Assembly (NCBI GenBank): GCA_016871495.1
Contig: VHDF01000005.1
Span: forward strand, 33,791 to 97,790
From: Verrucomicrobiota bacterium
GTDB lineage: Bacteria > Verrucomicrobiota > Verrucomicrobiia > Limisphaerales > VHDF01
DNA length: 64,000 nucleotides
Reading direction: 5' to 3'
This document shows, in pieces, positions 44,624-55,084 of this stretch (position 1 is its first letter; each line of letters starts with the position of its first letter). A model generated the notes under the pieces. It did not search any database. It was not told the DNA's origin and was given only the letters and a program-made list of their open reading frames with translations. Position numbers and translations under genes: made by a program.

Positions 44624-46372
44624 TCAGGCGATCTCCATCCGGGTGGCGCGCTTCAACCCCAACCGGAGCGGCAGGAGGCCCAGCAAGAAGGAGAGCAAGG
44701 CAAAACCGCCCCAGCCGATCGCGGCGTAATGAGGCTCGCGAATGACCCAGCGCGACCACGGAGATCCCATGGCCAGCAACGCCACCGACCCCACGATGTA
44801 GAGAAAACTCAGCACCAAACACAACGTTCCTCCGAATCCACTGACGATTTTGCTCGGATTGTCCTCCCGAAAATTAGGATACAACGTCCCGAAGCCCAGC
44901 GCCATCGCGTTCAATGTGAGCGTCATCACGATAATGGAAATCGAAAAATAAAGTGTTCGATCCAGGCCCAGTCTGAGCATGTGGCAGGACAGAACGATGA
45001 GCGAAAGGGTGAGGGCCAGCGAAGCGGACACCGTCAGCCAATATTTCGCCCGCAAGACTCGCAACATGCCCAGGGGAGCCATGCCCACGATCCAAATGCG
45101 TTTTCCTTCCAGCGAGAATTGAGGAAAAACAAACCGGGTGGTCAGGGTGGCCAGGTTCAGCGAGCAGGCGCCCAGGTTCAGAAAAGACACCACCTGCAAC
45201 CAGAACGGATGCGTCAAATGCTGGGTGAAATGACGGAGATTGAGGATATACACCCCCAACAATCCAAACAGCATCACCGTTTGCCCCCATTGCGCGGTGT
45301 CCCGCCAAAACACCCGCGCGTCTTTGACCAGCACCGCGCGGACGTCCACGGGCACAAATCGCAACCCGCGAAAGAAACGCTCGATCGGTCCGATCGGAAA
45401 GCGAAATGCCGAACGACGGGCCTGCCGGGCCTTAAACCAATCCCAGCGCGCGAAGACGCTGCCGCGGCTCTGCGTGGCGGAGGACGCGTCGTAAAAGAAA
45501 CCGCCCATCGCGGTGTAGGCGAGGAACCCGAAGAACAGCGCGTGGCTGCATAAAACCAGCGCAAAAAAGCCCGACGCCCTCAACGCTCCTTCCGCCCAAT
45601 GCAACACGCCGGCGGACAGCCAGTAGCTTGGCAGCAGGGGAAACTCGGCGAAACGTGTTCGTTCCAGCAGGCGGTCCATCACCGCGATGACGCGCGTCTC
45701 GAGCATTTCGTCGGTCACGCTCTCGGGTTTGATCCAGAATCCGCCCGCCCAAAGCAGCGCCACGACTCCCAGCACCGCCGCGATCTGGAATAATTTGCGA
45801 TCCATCCAGCGCGCGATGCCCACCGCGAGCCAGGACCCCAGCACCGCGGGGAGAACGATGAACAACGCGATCAAGGCCAGGGTCACGGTGTAAAAATGCC
45901 ACGGCGCCGAGCGTGTCAAACCGTAGGCCGCCAGCAGTGGGGCGATGAGGAAGAGAAAGGCCCAGGACGCCACCACCGTCGATTCCACCAGTTTCCACCG
46001 GTAAATGGTTTCGGGACGGACCGGCATGGAGAGGAGAAAAGCCGTCTCCCGGTTTCGGAAGAAACTGGTGTAACTGACGACCAAATTGCTGAGCAGCAGC
46101 AATCCGAACAGAAACGCGAACAACACGAACAGCAGACGGTCGATCAACAACGCTCCCAGTCCGGGAAAGGTGGAGGCGAACTGCAGCCCTTTCTTGAACA
46201 GGGCGAACGAGACCACCAGGTAACCGAGGACGAAGAACCCGATGAAACTGGTCAGCAGTTTGGACTGTTGCCGCGCCCCCTTCATCCGGCGCCACATTTG
46301 CAACAGATTGACCCGTATCAACAACCCCAACGACCCGCCGTCGTGAAACATGGGCACCGCTTCACGACTCAC
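44624..46372 (-). CDS. ABC-2-type transporter permease (EcsB-like)
   Basis: A 582-residue protein with about 12-14 hydrophobic helices and a short N-terminal cytoplasmic amphipathic part, too large for a simple six-helix ABC-2 permease and closer to EcsB-like or fused permeases. The start overlaps the end of the ATPase gene by 11 bp, and the two must work as one exporter. The cargo is unknown. Convergent with the RlmI-like gene, 15 bp apart. Confidence 0.8.
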   Translation of the reverse strand: MSREAVPMFHDGGSLGLLIRVNLLQMWRRMKGARQQSKLLTSFIGFFVLGYLVVSFALFKKGLQFASTFPGLGALLIDRLLFVLFAFLFGLLLLSNLVVSYTSFFRNRETAFLLSMPVRPETIYRWKLVESTVVASWAFLFLIAPLLAAYGLTRSAPWHFYTVTLALIALFIVLPAVLGSWLAVGIARWMDRKLFQIAAVLGVVALLWAGGFWIKPESVTDEMLETRVIAVMDRLLERTRFAEFPLLPSYWLSAGVLHWAEGALRASGFFALVLCSHALFFGFLAYTAMGGFFYDASSATQSRGSVFARWDWFKARQARRSAFRFPIGPIERFFRGLRFVPVDVRAVLVKDARVFWRDTAQWGQTVMLFGLLGVYILNLRHFTQHLTHPFWLQVVSFLNLGACSLNLATLTTRFVFPQFSLEGKRIWIVGMAPLGMLRVLRAKYWLTVSASLALTLSLIVLSCHMLRLGLDRTLYFSISIIVMTLTLNAMALGFGTLYPNFREDNPSKIVSGFGGTLCLVLSFLYIVGSVALLAMGSPWSRWVIREPHYAAIGWGGFALLSFLLGLLPLRLGLKRATRMEIA

Positions 46373-47108
46373 ATGCCGCCTCCTTTCGCTCTTCCGCCGT
46401 GAGGGTGAGGAAGGTTCGTTCGAGGGCCACGTCCTGACCGCCTTGGCGTCTCAATTCCTCCCGCGTCCCCACGGCGATGAGCCGGCCTTGATGGATGATG
46501 CCAATGCGATCCGCCATTTCCTCCGCCACGCTCAGTTGATGCGTGGACAGGAAAATCGTCATGCCAGCCTTGGATCGCTCTTTGAAAACATCCTTCACCA
46601 CTCGCGCGTGCTGGGGGTCGAGTCCCACCATGGGTTCGTCGATCACCAGCACTTCGGGATCGTGCAGGAGGGCGCTGACGATGGCCACGCGCTGGCGGGT
46701 GCCGTGGGAAAGACCCTCGATGGGTTTGCCCAGGAACGGATCCAGATGGAATCGCGCTGCGAGTTCCTTCGCTTGAGCCACGAGGGTTTCTTCCTCCATC
46801 TTGAAGAGCTGTCCCGTGAAACGGAGAAACTCCCAGGGAGTGAGCTTATCGTAGAGAAACGGAAAATCCGGGACATAGGCCAGGCGCCGGCGTGCCTCCA
46901 GGGGCTGGGTTTGCACATCGAATCCCGCGACGGAGACCGATCCCGCCGAGGGCTTCAACAATCCGGCGATCATGCGGATGGTGGTGGTTTTGCCCGCCGC
47001 GTTGGGCCCCAGGACCACGAAGAATTCCCCGCGTGAAACGGAAAGATCGATGCCGGCCACGGCCGCCAAATCGCCGAAGTTTTTCCGCAATTGCCGCAGC
47101 TCGATCAT
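46362..47108 (-). CDS. ABC transporter ATPase
   Basis: A 248-residue nucleotide-binding subunit with Walker A GPNAAGKTT (34-42), signature LSHGTRQRV, Walker B VLVIDEP followed by MVGLD, and the H-loop STHQLS. It belongs to the ABC-2 (CcmA/EcsA-like) class, in line with its overlapping permease gene. The ATG at 47108 overlaps the end of the preceding gene by 4 bp, and the longer frame upstream is not conserved. Confidence 0.9.
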   Translation of the reverse strand: MIELRQLRKNFGDLAAVAGIDLSVSRGEFFVVLGPNAAGKTTTIRMIAGLLKPSAGSVSVAGFDVQTQPLEARRRLAYVPDFPFLYDKLTPWEFLRFTGQLFKMEEETLVAQAKELAARFHLDPFLGKPIEGLSHGTRQRVAIVSALLHDPEVLVIDEPMVGLDPQHARVVKDVFKERSKAGMTIFLSTHQLSVAEEMADRIGIIHQGRLIAVGTREELRRQGGQDVALERTFLTLTAEERKEAACES

Positions 47109-47962
47109 GCTCCCGGAAGGGCTTCGATCGCCTCGTTGATCAGGGACCATTCACCCGGGAGAGACACTTTGAGAATCTCGCCGACGCGGCTGATCCAAAC
47201 CGCCGCTTTCAAGGTTGGAGTCAGCGAGGCTTCAAGCCGATAGACCCTGACCTTCGAACTCCCCATCCGCATCCAATCCTGCCCCGCTTTCCAGCGCATG
47301 CGTTCCCAAAGCGGCTTGTCCCCGTGCCCTCCGGCCAAGCTGCCCTCGGCCAAAGCCTTGAGGGACTCGAGTGGCCGGTTTGCCGCCTGGGTTTTGTTCG
47401 CGGAGCCCAGATGGGCGGCGGCCAGCCAAAGCTCGGGGTTGCCGGCCGCATCGAGGGACATCGATTGTTCCCAAACGGTTTTGTCGTAGGATTCATGCCG
47501 CAACTCGACGGTGTTGCTGATGGCGTGCCCTTTGAATTGCCAAGTGGCGGGGCGAGTCCCAAAACGAACGGTGAATTCCTGCCACTGGTGATTGGTGGAC
47601 AGAGTGACGCTCCAGGAAAAGCGCAACCGGCTCGCCGGCCCGGTATTGAAATGACCTTCGGCATCGATTCGGTAGTTCTTCCGTTGCGACACCATGCCGT
47701 CGGGAGCTGCAACCTGCCTGTGCAACGGGCCTCCCGACATCTGCTCTCCCACGACGGGCACCCAACGCACAGATCCCAGCCGTTCCCCGTGAACCTGGAT
47801 CGCCAGGGAGGAATCATCCGGCGCCTCCAAGATCGACTGCCAAACCATCGCCACAGGAACCTCACCGGCAAACTCCTTCCCCGTTCCAAACTCAGAGCGC
47901 ACCAACAGAACGTTCATGACCGACCAGAACGCGGTAATGATGAGAAACAGGGCTTGGCGCAT
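47105..47962 (-). CDS. Unknown exported protein linked to the ABC transporter
   Basis: A 285-residue protein with an N-terminal hydrophobic segment (1-20, MRQALFLIITAFWSVMNVLL) that is either a signal anchor or signal peptide, followed by a beta-rich domain with no recognised family. It ends 4 bp inside the ATPase gene and starts 12 bp downstream of the LysM gene, so it belongs to a four-gene operon. It may be an accessory or substrate-presenting part of the exporter; this is inferred only from position. Confidence 0.7.
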   Translation of the reverse strand: MRQALFLIITAFWSVMNVLLVRSEFGTGKEFAGEVPVAMVWQSILEAPDDSSLAIQVHGERLGSVRWVPVVGEQMSGGPLHRQVAAPDGMVSQRKNYRIDAEGHFNTGPASRLRFSWSVTLSTNHQWQEFTVRFGTRPATWQFKGHAISNTVELRHESYDKTVWEQSMSLDAAGNPELWLAAAHLGSANKTQAANRPLESLKALAEGSLAGGHGDKPLWERMRWKAGQDWMRMGSSKVRVYRLEASLTPTLKAAVWISRVGEILKVSLPGEWSLINEAIEALPGA

Positions 47963-47974
47963 GTCAACGGCCGG

Positions 47975-48880
47975 TCAAGGCTGGGGCACTAGAATCAACT
48001 GCCCTGCTTTCAATCGCCGAGGGTCCACGTTGGGATTGGCCAGGATCAAAGCCCGGGCGGTGGTTCCCCTCTGTCGGGCGATCGATCCAAACGTGTCCCC
48101 CGACTTGATCTTATACGAAACGTAACGACCCCGATCTCCCGTGGCTGGTTTCGTCGCCAGATTGGTGGCCGTACCCATCGTCGGTGGAGGCGTTTTCACC
48201 AACCGGGGAGGCGGTGAAACTGCCGCTTCCGAAGGTTCCCGCTGGCCGGGACCGGCCGCGATTTTCGCCGGGGGGGCGCTCGTCACGATGGTGGAAGATG
48301 CCACGGGCAACGGACTTAACCCCTGATCCAGGGTGCGGTTGGAGGCGCCGGAGGGGAATGTGACGGGAACCGCATTCGTCGCCTGGGCAACCCGTTGCCA
48401 GTGGTGCAACTGTTGGTTCAACGCCGCGACGGTTTTCAGCAACCGCGCGTTTTCATCCGTCAACCTCAACAGTTCGTCCTGGGTCTGTTTGGCCAAAACG
48501 CCGGCGGACAACGTCTGGGCCAGGCGTTGGCGGCAGCGCAGCACATGTTCCCGGATGACGTCCGCGTGCGGATCATCTTTGCGGTATTCCAGAAGCTTGT
48601 TGAAATGATAGATCGCGGCGTCCGGCTTGTCCAAGCTCTGCGAGAAGAGAAATCCCAGTTTCTTGTGGGCGGAAGCGTTGCGTGGATTGTTTTCGATGGC
48701 CCGGTGATAAGCCTCCGCGGCGCCCAGGAAATCCTTGCTCGCCTCCCGTCCTTCGCCCTCCAAAAAATACGGGTCACGCTCGTCGGATTGCCCTGTGCCT
48801 GACATGGGAAAACAGGCGGCGCCCAGCCCTGAGGCGGTAAGCAGCAGCATCCAGAATTTCCACTTGCGCAACCATTCCAT
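47975..48880 (-). CDS. LysM lipoprotein with TPR-like and coiled-coil regions
   Basis: A 301-residue protein. The leader ends GLGAAC (lipobox-like). Residues 40-110 form TPR-like helices (AAEAYHRAIENNPRNASAHK), 110-165 a leucine-rich coiled coil, then a Pro/Ala linker, and about 252-299 a LysM domain (YKIKSGDTFGSIARQRGTT). LysM binds peptidoglycan, so it is probably an outer- or inner-membrane anchored cell-wall organiser. It heads the operon with the unknown exported protein and the ABC pair. Confidence 0.83.
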   Translation of the reverse strand: MEWLRKWKFWMLLLTASGLGAACFPMSGTGQSDERDPYFLEGEGREASKDFLGAAEAYHRAIENNPRNASAHKKLGFLFSQSLDKPDAAIYHFNKLLEYRKDDPHADVIREHVLRCRQRLAQTLSAGVLAKQTQDELLRLTDENARLLKTVAALNQQLHHWQRVAQATNAVPVTFPSGASNRTLDQGLSPLPVASSTIVTSAPPAKIAAGPGQREPSEAAVSPPPRLVKTPPPTMGTATNLATKPATGDRGRYVSYKIKSGDTFGSIARQRGTTARALILANPNVDPRRLKAGQLILVPQP

Positions 48881-49051
48881 GGGGCGAGCCTAGTCCAAGG
48901 AAAGAAAGGCCACAACCGCATTGATTGCACGGATGTTTGTGCCATACTTCCCGGGTCATCGAAGAGGCGCATCACTCGCCTCGATCAGAAATCCGTTCCC
49001 CGTCTCGGCAAGGCGGATCAGGAACGAAAAGCAAAACGGGATACTTCAGCC

Positions 49052-49978
49052 ATGAGTGTGCCACTTCATGCCGAGCGATCTGCCCTGACCGAGGCGCAGA
49101 AGGCGGCGTTCCTGGTTTTGCTGGCCGATGAGGATCCTCACGTGGCGTCAGCCATCCGTGATCGCTTCTTGCAAACGAGCCTCGCCGACTCGGCCTGGCT
49201 GACGCCGCACATGAGAAGTTCGGATCCGGTGTTACGGCGTCGATCCAGCGAAATCATCGGAGAATTATCCAAACGAGCCGCCGACCGCCGATTCCTGGCT
49301 TTTTGCCAGCATCAAGCGGAAGGCGTGCCACTGGAGGAGGCCGGTTCCATCGGCACTTCGCGAGGCCGCTTCGCCGATGCGGACCGTTTGGAAGAGGGAC
49401 TCTGGCTCTTGGCCGCCACGCGGTACCCCTTCATCAACGCCGAAGGTTACACCGCGCTGCTGGATGACTACGCACGCGAAGCAAGAGCTCTGCTGCCGTC
49501 CGATCACGAAGGATTCAAGCCGCTCGCCATCCTGAACGAGATCCTTTTCAAAAAGCACGGATACCGGGGGAATGAGAAGAATTATTACGACGCCGAAAAC
49601 AGCTTTCTCAACCGAGTTCTCGATCGCAAGACCGGCAATCCGATCAGCCTTTGCGTGCTTTACTTCTTGGTGGCCCGGCGCATCGGCATTCCCATCATCG
49701 GGATCGGCATGCCGGGCCACTTCGTCTGCCGGTATCAAACCGCGTCCGAGGAGATCTACGTGGATTGCTTCAACCAGGGCAAGTTGCTGACCAAAGCCGA
49801 TTGTGTGCGTTTTCTAAACCAAACCTCCGTTGGATTTCAGGAGGGCTTCCTGGCGGCTTCTTCTCCCCGCCAGATCCTGCTCCGCATCTGCACCAATCTG
49901 CACCAGATCTACGCGCAGGAAGGCCAATCTGCGGAGAACGCCTCGATGCAGCGATACATTCTGGCCTTGGCCAAATAG
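49052..49978 (+). CDS. SirB1-like transglutaminase-core protein
   Basis: A 308-residue protein. The N-terminal half is a helical HEAT-like region. The C-terminal half holds the family block LNEILFKKHGYRGNEKNYYD, NPISLCVLYFLVARRIG and MPGHFVCRY, which carry the Cys and His of a transglutaminase-like core (PF13369 type). Members are of uncertain activity. The start MSVPLHAERS follows a 170-bp space after the divergent LysM gene. The protein has no leader and should be cytoplasmic. Confidence 0.82.
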   Translation: MSVPLHAERSALTEAQKAAFLVLLADEDPHVASAIRDRFLQTSLADSAWLTPHMRSSDPVLRRRSSEIIGELSKRAADRRFLAFCQHQAEGVPLEEAGSIGTSRGRFADADRLEEGLWLLAATRYPFINAEGYTALLDDYAREARALLPSDHEGFKPLAILNEILFKKHGYRGNEKNYYDAENSFLNRVLDRKTGNPISLCVLYFLVARRIGIPIIGIGMPGHFVCRYQTASEEIYVDCFNQGKLLTKADCVRFLNQTSVGFQEGFLAASSPRQILLRICTNLHQIYAQEGQSAENASMQRYILALAK

Positions 49979-50036
49979 ACACCCGTCGTGGAGTCGGTCC
50001 TTGAACAGGGAAGCGTATTCATCGATTTGTGACCGC

Positions 50037-50300
50037 ATGACCGAGATTCGAACGCGGCCTCGTCAGGAGCGGGGCGTCAAGGGGCCAAAGACGTTCTGTC
50101 GTCACTGCCAGGAGGTTCATGAGATGAACCTCGGTCCGGTGACCATTCGGTCGGTGTTGTTGGCGCTCAGGAAGAAAGGATTGTTGACAGAGGAGGAACT
50201 TCGGCAGAGGGACACGGAGTGGCGACGGTATAGATCGAAGCATCCATTGGACGGCAGTGGCAGAAAGCGCGGCAGAACCAAAGGATGGAGCCCAGGCTGA
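50037..50300 (+). CDS. Small basic protein with a CxxC motif, unknown
   Basis: An 87-residue protein. FCRHCQEVHE near residues 20-29 is a single CxxC...H element that could bind zinc, followed by a helix-turn-like stretch VLLALRKKGLLTEEELRQRD and a basic tail (GRKRGRTKGW). No family is recognised and a single CxxC is weak evidence. It is supported by the coherent amphipathic pattern and position in otherwise empty sequence. Confidence 0.42.
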   Translation: MTEIRTRPRQERGVKGPKTFCRHCQEVHEMNLGPVTIRSVLLALRKKGLLTEEELRQRDTEWRRYRSKHPLDGSGRKRGRTKGWSPG

Positions 50301-50393
50301 GGAGCGCGATGACGCTGCTGTTTCAGTCGAACATCGTTGGCGCGCTCCTCGTCATGGCTCATCCTGATCGTTGGGCATCACTTCACAAATCGC

Positions 50394-50927
50394 ATGAAAA
50401 CCACATCTATTGCTATTCTTGTTCTTAGCGCGTTGGTCGTGCTCGTTGCCGACAAGGCAGAGCCATCCAACGCTCCACCTGCCATCATCACGGGCGTTTC
50501 TGCCGCCAAAGACCAGCGGACGTTAGTCATTCGTTACGAGCTATCAGGTCACTCGCATGAACAGCGAGTTGCGTTCACCAATGACATTACTGATTTTCGC
50601 TACTGTCGCTGGGTCGGTGAGCAGGGCGTCGCAGTCGTCGCCAGCACGCGCAACGAGGAGTTTTTTTATGCGACACTTTACCTGACTGGCCGTGACGTTG
50701 GTGTTTCGCCCGCGAGGATTCCAGCACCCACCAGCAAGAGCCGCCTGTTGGGTATCGCCAACACCGCCGGGGACTCGATTGTTATCACCGCGGTTCAGCA
50801 CCAGCGCGACGTGCCTGACCGATTGACCGGCTGGATGTTCATCGACAATTGCCCGCCGATTGGTGCGAAGATGGGCTTGGTCGTTCCTTTTGACATTCCC
50901 ACGGAGCACTCGGACAAGAAAAAGTGA
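50394..50927 (+). CDS. Unknown exported protein, atypical base use
   Basis: A 177-residue protein starting MKTTSIAILVLSALVVLVAD, a signal peptide. The rest is beta-rich with no recognised family. Codon use is visibly more AT-rich than neighbours (many GTT, ATT and CGT codons), which fits recent acquisition. It stands alone between the small CxxC gene and a repeat-containing gap. An alternative start 19 codons upstream is unlikely, because it would bury the signal peptide. Confidence 0.58.
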   Translation: MKTTSIAILVLSALVVLVADKAEPSNAPPAIITGVSAAKDQRTLVIRYELSGHSHEQRVAFTNDITDFRYCRWVGEQGVAVVASTRNEEFFYATLYLTGRDVGVSPARIPAPTSKSRLLGIANTAGDSIVITAVQHQRDVPDRLTGWMFIDNCPPIGAKMGLVVPFDIPTEHSDKKK

Positions 50928-51457
50928 CATGACCACGTGGGCTAACCAGAGCGCTGGAAACCAGAACAAAAGACAAGACGTTTCGCTTCGCGAAAGCGCG
51001 AACGGCGTCTCCGTCCGCCTTCGCTCAAAAGCAGCTACGGCGGGATAAGTGCACTCCACCGCCCCGAGGTCGTCGCTAGTCGTTGGCCGTTACCGAACGC
51101 CTTGTGCCACAGCCCTGTCTACGGATTGCGCAGGCTGCCCAGCCTGCGGGGCGACGCAGGGACCAGGCGCGTGGAGAGCATGGAAGGGCCTCGTTTTTCA
51201 GCCGCCGGGCCGACGGGCCGTTTGCGATACGGCGGGCGGGGCAACCTGCGCCACCCTAAACACAACTTCGGGGTGCACGGAGGCGAAAAGGCGAAAGACG
51301 CTCCTAAACTGCGGGTTGAACCCTGAAGACGAGGCCGGTAGGATGGTGAACCGTTTGAACCTTAAAGCGGCAGTTGAACATTCCGAAGTCCACTGGAGCC
51401 GGCGACACGGAGGCATTGCCCCTCGTTTCCCGGCGAGTGAGGCTTCGCAACGACTCG
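50928..51457. other. Intergenic space, 530 bp
   Basis: No gene is supported. It contains a hairpin-rich stretch after the stop codon (TTTCGC-TTC-GCGAAA near 50980), the family-2 element at 51049-51278 and a short spacer before the cytochrome gene. Confidence 0.55.
51049..51278 (+). mobile_element. Longer palindromic element (family 2), copy 2
   Basis: Starts GTGCACTCCACCGCCCCGAGG and ends ACAACTTCGGGGTGCAC, giving terminal inverted GTGCAC. The core shares CAGCCCTGTCT, GCAGGCTGCCCAGCCTGC, GGCGCGTGGAGAGCATGGAA and CGACGGGCCG with the copy at 32855. Confidence 0.75.
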
Positions 51458-53758
51458 ATGACTGGCATTCTTAAGAGACGGTTCCGGGTTGGGGCGGGAC
51501 TCTTCTTCCTTTGCTTCATCGTTTCGCGGTCGATGGCGGGCGACGTCGAACGTGGCCGTAATCTTTATCGAAAATGGTGCGCTGAGTGCCACGGGGATCG
51601 CGGCCAGGGTGTTCCGGGAAAACATCGCGAGCCGCTCCATGGTTCATTATCTCTGGAAAAGCTCGCTCAGCTCATCGACAAAACCATGCCGGAGGACGCC
51701 CCCGAAAAGTGCGTGGGCCAGGACGCCAAGGATGTCGCCCAGTTCATCCACGAGAGCTTCTACTCTCGCAGCGCCAGGATTCGAAACGAACGTCCACGAG
51801 TTGAATTGCTCAGGCTCTCCAATCGCCAATTCGCCCACTCAGTCGCTGATCTCTTCGTGCACTTCACCGGTCCCGGAGCCGTTGCCCGCGGACAGGAAGG
51901 ACTCAAAGCCACGTATTATAATGCGCGAGGTCCGAACCGCGACAAGAAGGTCGAGGAGCGAGTGGATGCCACGGTGGATTTTCAGTATGGGACGTCTTCC
52001 CCCGACCCGGCGCGGATCGGCGCCGAGGAGTTTTCCGTTCAATGGCAGGGGGGGCTGGTCGCGCCCGAAACCGGACTTTATGAATTCGAGGTCAGATCCC
52101 CGAATGGCTTGCGCCTTTGGGTGAATGACGAACAGGACCCCTTGATCGACGGCTGGGTGGCGTCCGGGAACTCCTCGGAGCACCGGGCCAGCCTCCGGCT
52201 GTTGGGGGGAAGAACTTATCCGCTTCGTTTGAGTTTCTTTAAGTTCAAGGACAAGACCGCTTCGATCGTGCTGAGATGGAAGCCGCCGCGCGGCATCTGG
52301 GAGACCCTCCCGGCTCGCTGCCTCACCCCGGCGCAGCCCACGCCTACTTTTGTTCTGAGCACTCCATTCCCCGCTGACGACGCCAGCGTGGGATACGAGC
52401 GAGGGTCCACCATCTCCAAGGCTTGGGACGAAGCCGTCACCGGCTCGGCCATCGAAGCCGCCCATTACTCGCTGAAGCACCTCGACCGCCTCACCCAATC
52501 GAAAGAAGGTGACACCAACCGCGTCAATAAAATCCGGGCTTTCGCCAGGTCCTTTTCCGAAAGGGCCCTGCGGCGTCCGCTGAGTCCCGAGCAGCGCGTT
52601 CTGCTCGTGGATCGATTTTTCGAACCCGGCCTTTCCGCCGAGGAGTCTTTGAAGCGCGTCGTCATGCTGGCGATCAAGTCCCCCCGTTTTCTCTATCCGG
52701 GCCTCCAGGCTCCCTCGCACGACAGCTTTGCCGCGGCGGAGAAACTGGCGCTGGCCTTGTGGGATTCGGTGCCGGACAATTCACTCTCGGAAGCTGCGCG
52801 CGCGAATCGCCTGGAAGATCCGGCGGCGGTCCAAGCGCAAGCGAGCCGCATGATGCGCGATCCGCGCGCCCGATCCAAGATGCGCCACTTTCTTTGGCAC
52901 TGGCTGCATCTTGATCACGTCGAGGAGCCCGCCAAGGATCCCGCGACCTTTCCCGACTTCACTCCGGAATTGAGCAACGACCTTCGGGTTTCGCTCGACC
53001 TCTTCCTGGACCACGTTGTCTGGAGCGACTCCTCCGATTTCAGGCGGCTGCTGCTCTCCGAGGACACTTTTCTCAATCCTCGCTTGGCGAAGTTTTTCAA
53101 TGTGGAACTGGAAGCCATCCCTCACTTTCGGCCGACCCGATTTGAAGCCGGACGACGCGCCGGAGTTCTGACTCATCCTTACGTGCTCGCGGCCTTTGCC
53201 TATGCCAAGACGACCTCGCCGATTCATCGCGGGGTTTTCCTTTCCCGAAGCGTCGTGGGACGGCCCCTGCGCCCGCCTCCGGAAGCGGTTTCGTTCGAAG
53301 AAGCCGACTTCGAGCCCGGATTGAGCATGCGTGAAAAGATCACGCGACTGACGCGGCCCGAGAATTGCCAGGGCTGTCACTCCATCATCAATCCGCTTGG
53401 ATTCAGCCTGGAACATTTCGACGCGGTGGGTCGTTACCGGGAGTCCGAGTCGGGACGTCCGATTGACGCCAGTGGGGACTACGAAACGGAGGAAGGTCGC
53501 GGCGTGCGTTTCCAAAGCGCCCGGGATGTTGCCGTATTCGCCGCGGAATCGCCCCAGGCCCAGGAAGCCTTCATCGAGGCGCTGTTTCACCACCTCGTGC
53601 AGCAGCCCGTGCGCGCATTTGGGGACGACCTGCTTCCGAGCTTGCGGGAAGGCTTCGCCTCCGCTAGGTTCAACGTTCAAGAATTGGCCATCCAGATCGC
53701 GCTGCGCACCTCTGCTTCGCCTTCGACGCCACTGAAAACAAAAGCGAAATCGAAATGA
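51458..53758 (+). CDS. DUF1592-type c-type cytochrome with PA14-like domain
   Basis: A 766-residue exported protein with signal peptide (about 1-27). A first haem site CAECH (41-45) begins an N-terminal cytochrome domain. Residues 135-270 form a PA14-like beta domain ([19 protein letters not shown]). The remainder is the tandem helical array DUF1587/1592/1588/1585 typical of Planctomycetota and Verrucomicrobiota. A second CxxCH (CQGCH, about 637) lies in the DUF1588 region ([14 protein letters not shown]). The partner DUF1552 gene overlaps its stop by 4 bp. The pair is thought to take part in extracellular redox or polysaccharide oxidation, but no activity is established. Confidence 0.86.
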   Translation: MTGILKRRFRVGAGLFFLCFIVSRSMAGDVERGRNLYRKWCAECHGDRGQGVPGKHREPLHGSLSLEKLAQLIDKTMPEDAPEKCVGQDAKDVAQFIHESFYSRSARIRNERPRVELLRLSNRQFAHSVADLFVHFTGPGAVARGQEGLKATYYNARGPNRDKKVEERVDATVDFQYGTSSPDPARIGAEEFSVQWQGGLVAPETGLYEFEVRSPNGLRLWVNDEQDPLIDGWVASGNSSEHRASLRLLGGRTYPLRLSFFKFKDKTASIVLRWKPPRGIWETLPARCLTPAQPTPTFVLSTPFPADDASVGYERGSTISKAWDEAVTGSAIEAAHYSLKHLDRLTQSKEGDTNRVNKIRAFARSFSERALRRPLSPEQRVLLVDRFFEPGLSAEESLKRVVMLAIKSPRFLYPGLQAPSHDSFAAAEKLALALWDSVPDNSLSEAARANRLEDPAAVQAQASRMMRDPRARSKMRHFLWHWLHLDHVEEPAKDPATFPDFTPELSNDLRVSLDLFLDHVVWSDSSDFRRLLLSEDTFLNPRLAKFFNVELEAIPHFRPTRFEAGRRAGVLTHPYVLAAFAYAKTTSPIHRGVFLSRSVVGRPLRPPPEAVSFEEADFEPGLSMREKITRLTRPENCQGCHSIINPLGFSLEHFDAVGRYRESESGRPIDASGDYETEEGRGVRFQSARDVAVFAAESPQAQEAFIEALFHHLVQQPVRAFGDDLLPSLREGFASARFNVQELAIQIALRTSASPSTPLKTKAKSK

Positions 53759-55068
53759 ACGCGATGCGAAGACGGGAATTCGTCCGGCAACTGGGAGTTT
53801 CCTCCGCCAGCCTGCCCTTTTTGGCGGGACTGCCGAGCCTGGGTTTCGGCAGCCCTGTGCGGCCGCGCCAGCGCCTGGTCGTGGTGTTCACCCCCAACGG
53901 AACGATTCCTCCCGCATTCTGGCCCGACGAAGAAGGGACGGGTTTCAAGCTGAAGGAAATTATGAAGCCGTTGGAAAGCTTCAAGAACCGCATGCTTGTG
54001 CTGCACGGTCTTTGCAACAAGGTGCGGGGCGACGGCGACAATCACATGCGGGGCATGAGTTGCCTGCTTACCGGCATCGAGCTTTTCCCGGGCAACATTC
54101 AGGGCGGCAGCCACACCCCGGCGGGATGGGCCAGCGGCATCAGCATCGATCAGGAAATTAAGAATTATTTCCAAAAGCAGGACGCCACGCGCACGCGGTT
54201 CGGCTCGCTTGAATTTGGCGTGGGGGTCACCGACCGGGCTGATCCCTGGACCCGGATGTCCTACGCCGGCCCCAACCAGCCCATTGCCCCCATCTCGGAT
54301 CCCTATCAGATGTATCGCAAGCTCTATGGCCAGGCCCGGGACCGCGAAAGCCTGCGCAGCGTGTTGGACGATGTCCGGGAAGATCTTAAGAAAGCCCGCA
54401 AACACTTGGCCGCCGAGGACCGGAGACTGCTCGAGGAACACGAGGCGCTGGTGAAGCAGATGGAGCGGGAGATCAAAATGCAGCCCGCGACGAAGCCGGT
54501 GGCCGCCCGGCCCGTTTTTCAGGAGGGCATCGCCGACCAGAACGATAATGTGCCGCGGCTCAGCCGCATGCAGATTGATCTGCTCGTCAACAGCTTTGCG
54601 AATGACATGGCACGGGTCGCGACCCTCCAATACACCAAGTCCGTCGGCCAGGCGAAAATGAACTGGCTGGGCGTCAGCGAGGGACACCATACGCTCTCGC
54701 ACGAGAAGGACGAAAACGACATGGCAAAGGAAGACCTCGTCAAAATCAACACTTGGTTTGCGGGAGAAATTCGTTATCTGCTTGAGAAACTCTCTTCCAC
54801 TCCGGAACCCGATGACTCCGGGTCCATGCTCGATCACACCCTCGTGGTTTGGACCAACGAACTCGGCAAAGGCAACTCGCACACTTTGGACAACATCCCG
54901 TTCGTCCTTGTTGGGGGTGGCTTTGGATTCGCCATGGGCCGCTCGTTGAAACTGAACAAAGTTCCGCACAACCGGCTTCATCTGGCTCTGGCTCACGCCG
55001 TCGGCCACAAGATTCAAGTCTTCGGCAAGACCAGTCTCTGCGACGACGGACCGCTGGCTCTGTCCTGA
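53755..55068 (+). CDS. DUF1552 exported protein, partner of the cytochrome
   Basis: A 437-residue protein with a twin-arginine-like leader ([20 protein letters not shown]). Family blocks include [21 protein letters not shown], a heptad-rich helical stretch (about 195-250, [20 protein letters not shown]) and [12 protein letters not shown] near the end. The ATG overlaps the cytochrome stop, showing translational coupling. The family has no assigned activity. It was seen as an orphan at 18799, so this second, paired copy gives the usual context. Confidence 0.85.
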   Translation: MNAMRRREFVRQLGVSSASLPFLAGLPSLGFGSPVRPRQRLVVVFTPNGTIPPAFWPDEEGTGFKLKEIMKPLESFKNRMLVLHGLCNKVRGDGDNHMRGMSCLLTGIELFPGNIQGGSHTPAGWASGISIDQEIKNYFQKQDATRTRFGSLEFGVGVTDRADPWTRMSYAGPNQPIAPISDPYQMYRKLYGQARDRESLRSVLDDVREDLKKARKHLAAEDRRLLEEHEALVKQMEREIKMQPATKPVAARPVFQEGIADQNDNVPRLSRMQIDLLVNSFANDMARVATLQYTKSVGQAKMNWLGVSEGHHTLSHEKDENDMAKEDLVKINTWFAGEIRYLLEKLSSTPEPDDSGSMLDHTLVVWTNELGKGNSHTLDNIPFVLVGGGFGFAMGRSLKLNKVPHNRLHLALAHAVGHKIQVFGKTSLCDDGPLALS

Positions 55069-55084
55069 GGACGAGCCGTGCAGA

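Noticed and set aside
50939..51087. attC-like site (GGCTAAC ... GTTGGCC)
   Set aside because: The outer boxes deviate from RYYYAAC/GTTRRRY and inner boxes were not found; kept only as a low-interest idea.
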